Positions 5,962 to 8,028 of a stretch of 8,028 bases of DNA are shown here, in pieces. The DNA comes from Nitrospirota bacterium. GTDB lineage: Bacteria; Nitrospirota_A; Leptospirillia; Leptospirillales; Leptospirillaceae. Position 1 is the stretch's first letter, and every line of letters starts with the position of its first letter. The notes under the pieces are model-generated. The model was not told the DNA's origin and ran no database searches. It saw only the letters and a list, made by a program, of their open reading frames with translations. A program made the position numbers and the translations under genes. The stretch is taken from NCBI GenBank assembly GCA_021838765.1, contig JAKCCY010000120.1, forward strand, positions 1 to 8,028, written 5' to 3'.

Positions 5962-6993
5962 ATGCAAAAAAGGCACCTGGGTCGCAGTGGCGTTAGCGTT
6001 TCATCAATCGGCTTCGGCCTGATGGGATTATCCGATTTTTATGCTCCCCCTTCCAGGGAAGAGGCACTGAAAAGCCTTTTGCATGCCATCTCAAGGGGAA
6101 TCACTTTTCTTGATACGGCTGATGTCTACGGAGATGGTGAGAACGAGCGACTTCTGGGAGCGGCGATCAAAAGCCATGGTCGGGAAGGGCTGACCATCGC
6201 GACCAAATGCGGAATTGTCCGGGACAAGGCGACCAACCGGCTGACAGGGGTCAATGGCCGGCCAGAATATATCATGGAAGCCTGTCAAAAGAGCCTCGAC
6301 CGTCTGGCCATCGAGACAATCGACATCTACTATCTCCACCGGGTCGACCCCTCGGTTCCCATCGCCGAATCCATGGGCGCCATGGCGGAGCTTGTGAAAA
6401 AGGGCATGGTCCGCCATGTCGGGCTTTCGGAGGCCAACCCGTCAGATATCAGGAAAGCCCACAAGGTTCAGCCGATCGCAGCCTTGCAAAATGAATACTC
6501 CCTGATCACAAGAGAGATCGAGATCGATGTTCTCGGAACCTGCCGTGAACTGGGGATAGGGCTTGTTGCCTACAGTCCGCTGGGAAGAGGGCTCATCACC
6601 GGGGCATTCCATCGCGCATCCGAGATCAAGGAAGGGGATATTCGCAAATCCCACCCCCGTTTTCAGGAAGAAAATCTTTCAAAGAACGCTGAGCTTGCCG
6701 AAAAAGTCCGCGAAATCGCCGCCAGAAATAAAATGACGCCGGCACAGCTTGCCATTTCCTGGCTTCTTGCCCAGGGACCGGATATTGTTCCCATCCCGGG
6801 ATCCTCCAAAATCTCTCACATTGATGAATTTGTCGATGGTCTGTCGATCCCCGTTCCCTTTCAGGAACTCGTCAGACTGACCGATCTTTTCCCCCTGGGC
6901 ATAGCAAAAGGTCTTCGATATCCGGAGGAAGCGCTGAAGAGGGTCTACACGCCGCCGGCACCGGAGGAAAAGGCCACCGGAGCGGCCCATTAG
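5962..6993 (+). CDS. Aldo/keto reductase, YakC/AKR13-like
   Basis: An NADPH-dependent oxidoreductase of the aldo/keto reductase fold (TIM barrel, cytoplasmic), 343 residues, full length. The family tetrad is present: Asp51 and Tyr56 in FLDTADVYGDGENE, Lys82 in ATKCG and His126 in YYLHRVDP. GFGLMGLSDFY (18-27), SPLGRGLITG (205-214) and the cofactor-binding VPIPGSSKISHIDE (276-289) match the AKR13/YakC type, which reduces small aldehydes and ketones and also serves as a detoxifying enzyme. The substrate cannot be read from sequence. ATG start with AAGGAG 8 bases ahead. It stands alone with its own promoter and is followed by inverted repeats, so it is probably monocistronic. The Pro/Ala-rich tail (residues 330-343) is likely disordered. 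Confidence 0.93.
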   Translation: MQKRHLGRSGVSVSSIGFGLMGLSDFYAPPSREEALKSLLHAISRGITFLDTADVYGDGENERLLGAAIKSHGREGLTIATKCGIVRDKATNRLTGVNGRPEYIMEACQKSLDRLAIETIDIYYLHRVDPSVPIAESMGAMAELVKKGMVRHVGLSEANPSDIRKAHKVQPIAALQNEYSLITREIEIDVLGTCRELGIGLVAYSPLGRGLITGAFHRASEIKEGDIRKSHPRFQEENLSKNAELAEKVREIAARNKMTPAQLAISWLLAQGPDIVPIPGSSKISHIDEFVDGLSIPVPFQELVRLTDLFPLGIAKGLRYPEEALKRVYTPPAPEEKATGAAH

Positions 6994-7013
6994 GCCATAG
7001 GGTCCGAAGGAAA

Positions 7014-7062
7014 GACCGGCCCTCCCACAAGAGCTCCCGGAAAGAGAGAGCCGGGTCCGGTC
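7014..7062 (+). terminator. Nested inverted repeat, possible terminator of the aldo/keto reductase
   Basis: The outer arms GACCGG (7014-7019) and CCGGTC (7057-7062) enclose inner arms CCCGG (7036-7040) and CCGGG (7051-7055), starting 20 bases after the stop codon. Only a short ACTCTTT follows, not a real U tract, so termination would be weak. Confidence 0.35.
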
Positions 7063-7150
7063 ACTCTTTGGAACAGGCCGTCTCATCTTTCCGGTGTTAC
7101 GCGTCCAGGAAATCCAGTCCCATCGCCATCATGAATGCGTTGCTGGGTTT

Positions 7151-7188
7151 AGAACCATAATATGTCGCAAACGACATGTTATGGTTCT
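7151..7188 (+). repeat. Long stem-loop (17-bp stem, CAAA loop)
   Basis: AGAACCATAA-T-ATGTCG (7151-7167) pairs with CGACAT-G-TTATGGTTCT (7172-7188) around CAAA. The single non-Watson-Crick position (7161/7178) is a U-G pair in plus-strand RNA and an A-C mismatch in minus-strand RNA, so the plus-strand hairpin is the better one. It is followed by a short run TTTTCG. It could be a terminator for upstream transcription that isolates hipBA, or a structured or DNA operator element. Confidence 0.8.
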
Positions 7189-7244
7189 TTTCGTATGCAA
7201 CACGTTATCGCTCTATCGCCTTCTCGCCATGACTTTCAGTCGCA

Positions 7245-7272
7245 TTGACAATAATAAATCCTATGATATACA
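7245..7272 (+). promoter_or_regulatory. Promoter candidate for hipBA
   Basis: A perfect TTGACA (7245-7250) is followed 16 bases later by TATACA (7267-7272), four of six consensus bases. A TATGAT at 7262-7267 is a better hexamer but only 11 bases away. Transcription would begin near 7280, leaving a short leader before hipB. HipB-type antitoxins normally repress their own promoter, so this is also the expected operator region. Confidence 0.5.
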
Positions 7273-7279
7273 TTAAATC
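7255..7279 (+). repeat. Direct repeat TAAATC within the hipBA promoter
   Basis: TAAATC occurs at 7255-7260 and 7274-7279, 19 bases apart, flanking the proposed -10 box. Spacing of nearly two helical turns would suit binding on one face of the DNA. Short and could be chance. Confidence 0.3.
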
Positions 7280-7282
7280 GAA

Positions 7283-7296
7283 CTATTGGCTATTGG
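7283..7296 (+). repeat. Tandem CTATTGG repeat overlapping the hipB ribosome binding site
   Basis: Two perfect adjacent copies of CTATTGG run into GGAGG (7295-7299), the hipB ribosome binding site, seven bases from the ATG. It may be an operator half-site pair or a small local duplication. Confidence 0.5.
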
Positions 7297-7306
7297 AGGA
7301 TACATT

Positions 7307-7639
7307 ATGGCACGATCATTCCGTGTAGAAACAGCATTGAAAAAACTTGGGCGGGATATTGGCGATGCCCGCAAACGCCGCCGTATTCCGACTGCCTTGA
7401 TGGCCGAACGGATGGGGATCACCCGGGTCACACTGAGCCGAATTGAAAAGGGAGACCCCAAAGTCAACATGGGAGCGTATGCGATGGCGCTATTGATCCT
7501 TGGAAAGATCGAAGATCTTGAGATGCTCTCTGACCGCACGAAGGATCCATTGGGCCTGGATCTGATGGACGAAACTCTTCCGAAACGGATCAGATCCCGC
7601 CGTGGCAGGAAAAATCTGATGGAGTCGCCCAATGTCTAA
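7307..7639 (+). CDS. hipB: XRE-family antitoxin, HipB-like
   Basis: A 110-residue DNA-binding protein with one helix-turn-helix of the XRE/Cro type (about residues 17-66). Its core is ALMAERMGITRVTLSRIEKG (30-49), in which the recognition helix follows GITRVTLSRIEKG, then the scaffold helices NMGAYAMALLILGKIEDL. The tail (79-110) is basic and probably disordered (PKRIRSRRGRKN). In HipBA modules the antitoxin binds and neutralises the HipA kinase and represses the operon. I start it at the ATG at 7307 because GGAGG lies seven bases ahead; a TTG at 7286 would run through that site. It overlaps hipA by 8 bases. The HipB name rests on the neighbouring gene plus the domain; by itself it is only an XRE regulator. 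Confidence 0.88.
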   Translation: MARSFRVETALKKLGRDIGDARKRRRIPTALMAERMGITRVTLSRIEKGDPKVNMGAYAMALLILGKIEDLEMLSDRTKDPLGLDLMDETLPKRIRSRRGRKNLMESPNV

Positions 7640-8028
7640 ATATCTTGTCAGTATCGAAATGGACGGGGAGACTGTTCCTGTTGGCATGCTTGAAGTCTTC
7701 GAAAATCGCGGGAGAGAATTTTATCGATTCGGGTATGCCGATCAATGGATCGATCATCCCCTAGGTTTTTCGATTGATCCGATGATCTCTTTTATGAAGG
7801 GGGTGGTCGTTACAGAGAATCGATTGCTAGGAGCCTTTCAGGATATTTCACCTGACCGTTGGGGTCGGCTTTTACAAAAAAGAGCCAAGCCGGGTTATAC
7901 CTCTGAAATCGGGTTCATGATTGGAGTCAGCGATTCCATGCGGTTGGGAGCGTTGCGGATCAGCTCGGCAAATACGCCTGAAAATTATTTGTCGACGAAT
8001 GCTGATATCCCAAAATTCGTCATGATTT
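7632..8028 (+). CDS. hipA: HipA-like serine/threonine kinase toxin, amino-terminal part (cut by the right edge)
   Basis: HipA toxins phosphorylate cellular targets, classically glutamyl-tRNA synthetase, causing growth arrest and persistence. The 132 visible codons cover only the amino-terminal subdomain: a beta-rich start (YLVSIEMDGETVPVGMLEV), LGFSIDP (44-50), the family hallmark GAFQDISPDRWGRLL (67-81), and IGVSDSMRLGALRIS (97-111), which matches the conserved G-D..R.GALR segment. Catalytic motifs lie off the edge, so activity cannot be judged. ATG start with GGAG seven bases ahead, inside hipB; the 8-base overlap (ATGTCTAA) suggests coupled translation, the usual arrangement. The D-(I/A)-SPD-RWG pattern resembles the shorter HipA branch, not E. 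coli HipA itself. Confidence 0.88.
   Translation, partial: MSKYLVSIEMDGETVPVGMLEVFENRGREFYRFGYADQWIDHPLGFSIDPMISFMKGVVVTENRLLGAFQDISPDRWGRLLQKRAKPGYTSEIGFMIGVSDSMRLGALRISSANTPENYLSTNADIPKFVMI

Larger units (their letters stand above)
6994..7306. other. Non-coding region between the aldo/keto reductase and hipB
   Basis: No convincing gene lies on either strand. It contains a nested inverted repeat soon after the reductase stop (7014-7062), a long perfect stem-loop (7151-7188), a hipBA promoter candidate (7245-7272) and short repeats around the hipB ribosome binding site. The DNA turns visibly AT-rich from about 7140, consistent with the border of an accessory segment. Confidence 0.6.

Noticed and set aside
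7151..7188. Terminal inverted repeat of an insertion sequence
   Set aside because: The arms are 4 bases apart with nothing between them, and no transposase is visible nearby.
1..8028. CRISPR array
   Set aside because: No set of regularly spaced repeats was seen anywhere in the window.

Overview
The window looks like chromosomal DNA from a Gram-negative (diderm) bacterium of moderate GC. It encodes an outer-membrane assembly protein (BamA) and a group of cobalamin genes in the anaerobic (cbi) style. Three of the four intact minus-strand starts I could place use TTG. The overall look would fit an acidophile such as Leptospirillum (Nitrospirota), but that placement is a guess from gene style and cannot be proved from this sequence.

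Left part (1-1226): the amino-terminal two thirds of bamA on the minus strand, with a signal peptide and five POTRA domains; the beta-barrel lies off the left edge. Next (1227-1530) is a non-coding stretch with a likely minus-strand terminator, a perfect 8-bp-arm palindrome and a strong sigma70-type promoter driving a plus-strand tRNA-Phe (GAA, CCA encoded) at 1531-1606.

Middle (1625-4739): a tight minus-strand cobalamin cluster in transcription order cobC-like phosphatase, cbiA (cobyrinate a,c-diamide synthase) and cbiC (precorrin-8X methylmutase). CbiC makes cobyrinate by methyl migration, CbiA amidates it at the a and c side chains, and the CobC-like enzyme would act late in nucleotide-loop assembly. 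CbiC carries an extra ~120-residue amino-terminal domain that looks like a CbiX chelatase half without its metal-binding histidines. Upstream of the cluster, on the same strand, is a gene for an alpha/alpha-toroid (prenyltransferase/squalene-cyclase-like) protein of unknown role (4890-5816).

Right part: divergent from the toroid gene is a complete aldo/keto reductase of the YakC/AKR13 type with its own promoter (5962-6993). A 313-base non-coding stretch follows, with two inverted repeats, one a striking 17-bp stem. It leads into a hipB-hipA toxin-antitoxin module (7307 to the right edge). The antitoxin is complete and the toxin kinase is cut off after 132 codons.

Most of the window is ordinary housekeeping content. 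The parts worth a second look are the degenerate CbiX-CbiC fusion, the toroid protein beside B12 genes, and the stem-loop and repeats in front of hipBA. I see no clear evidence of a wholly new system.
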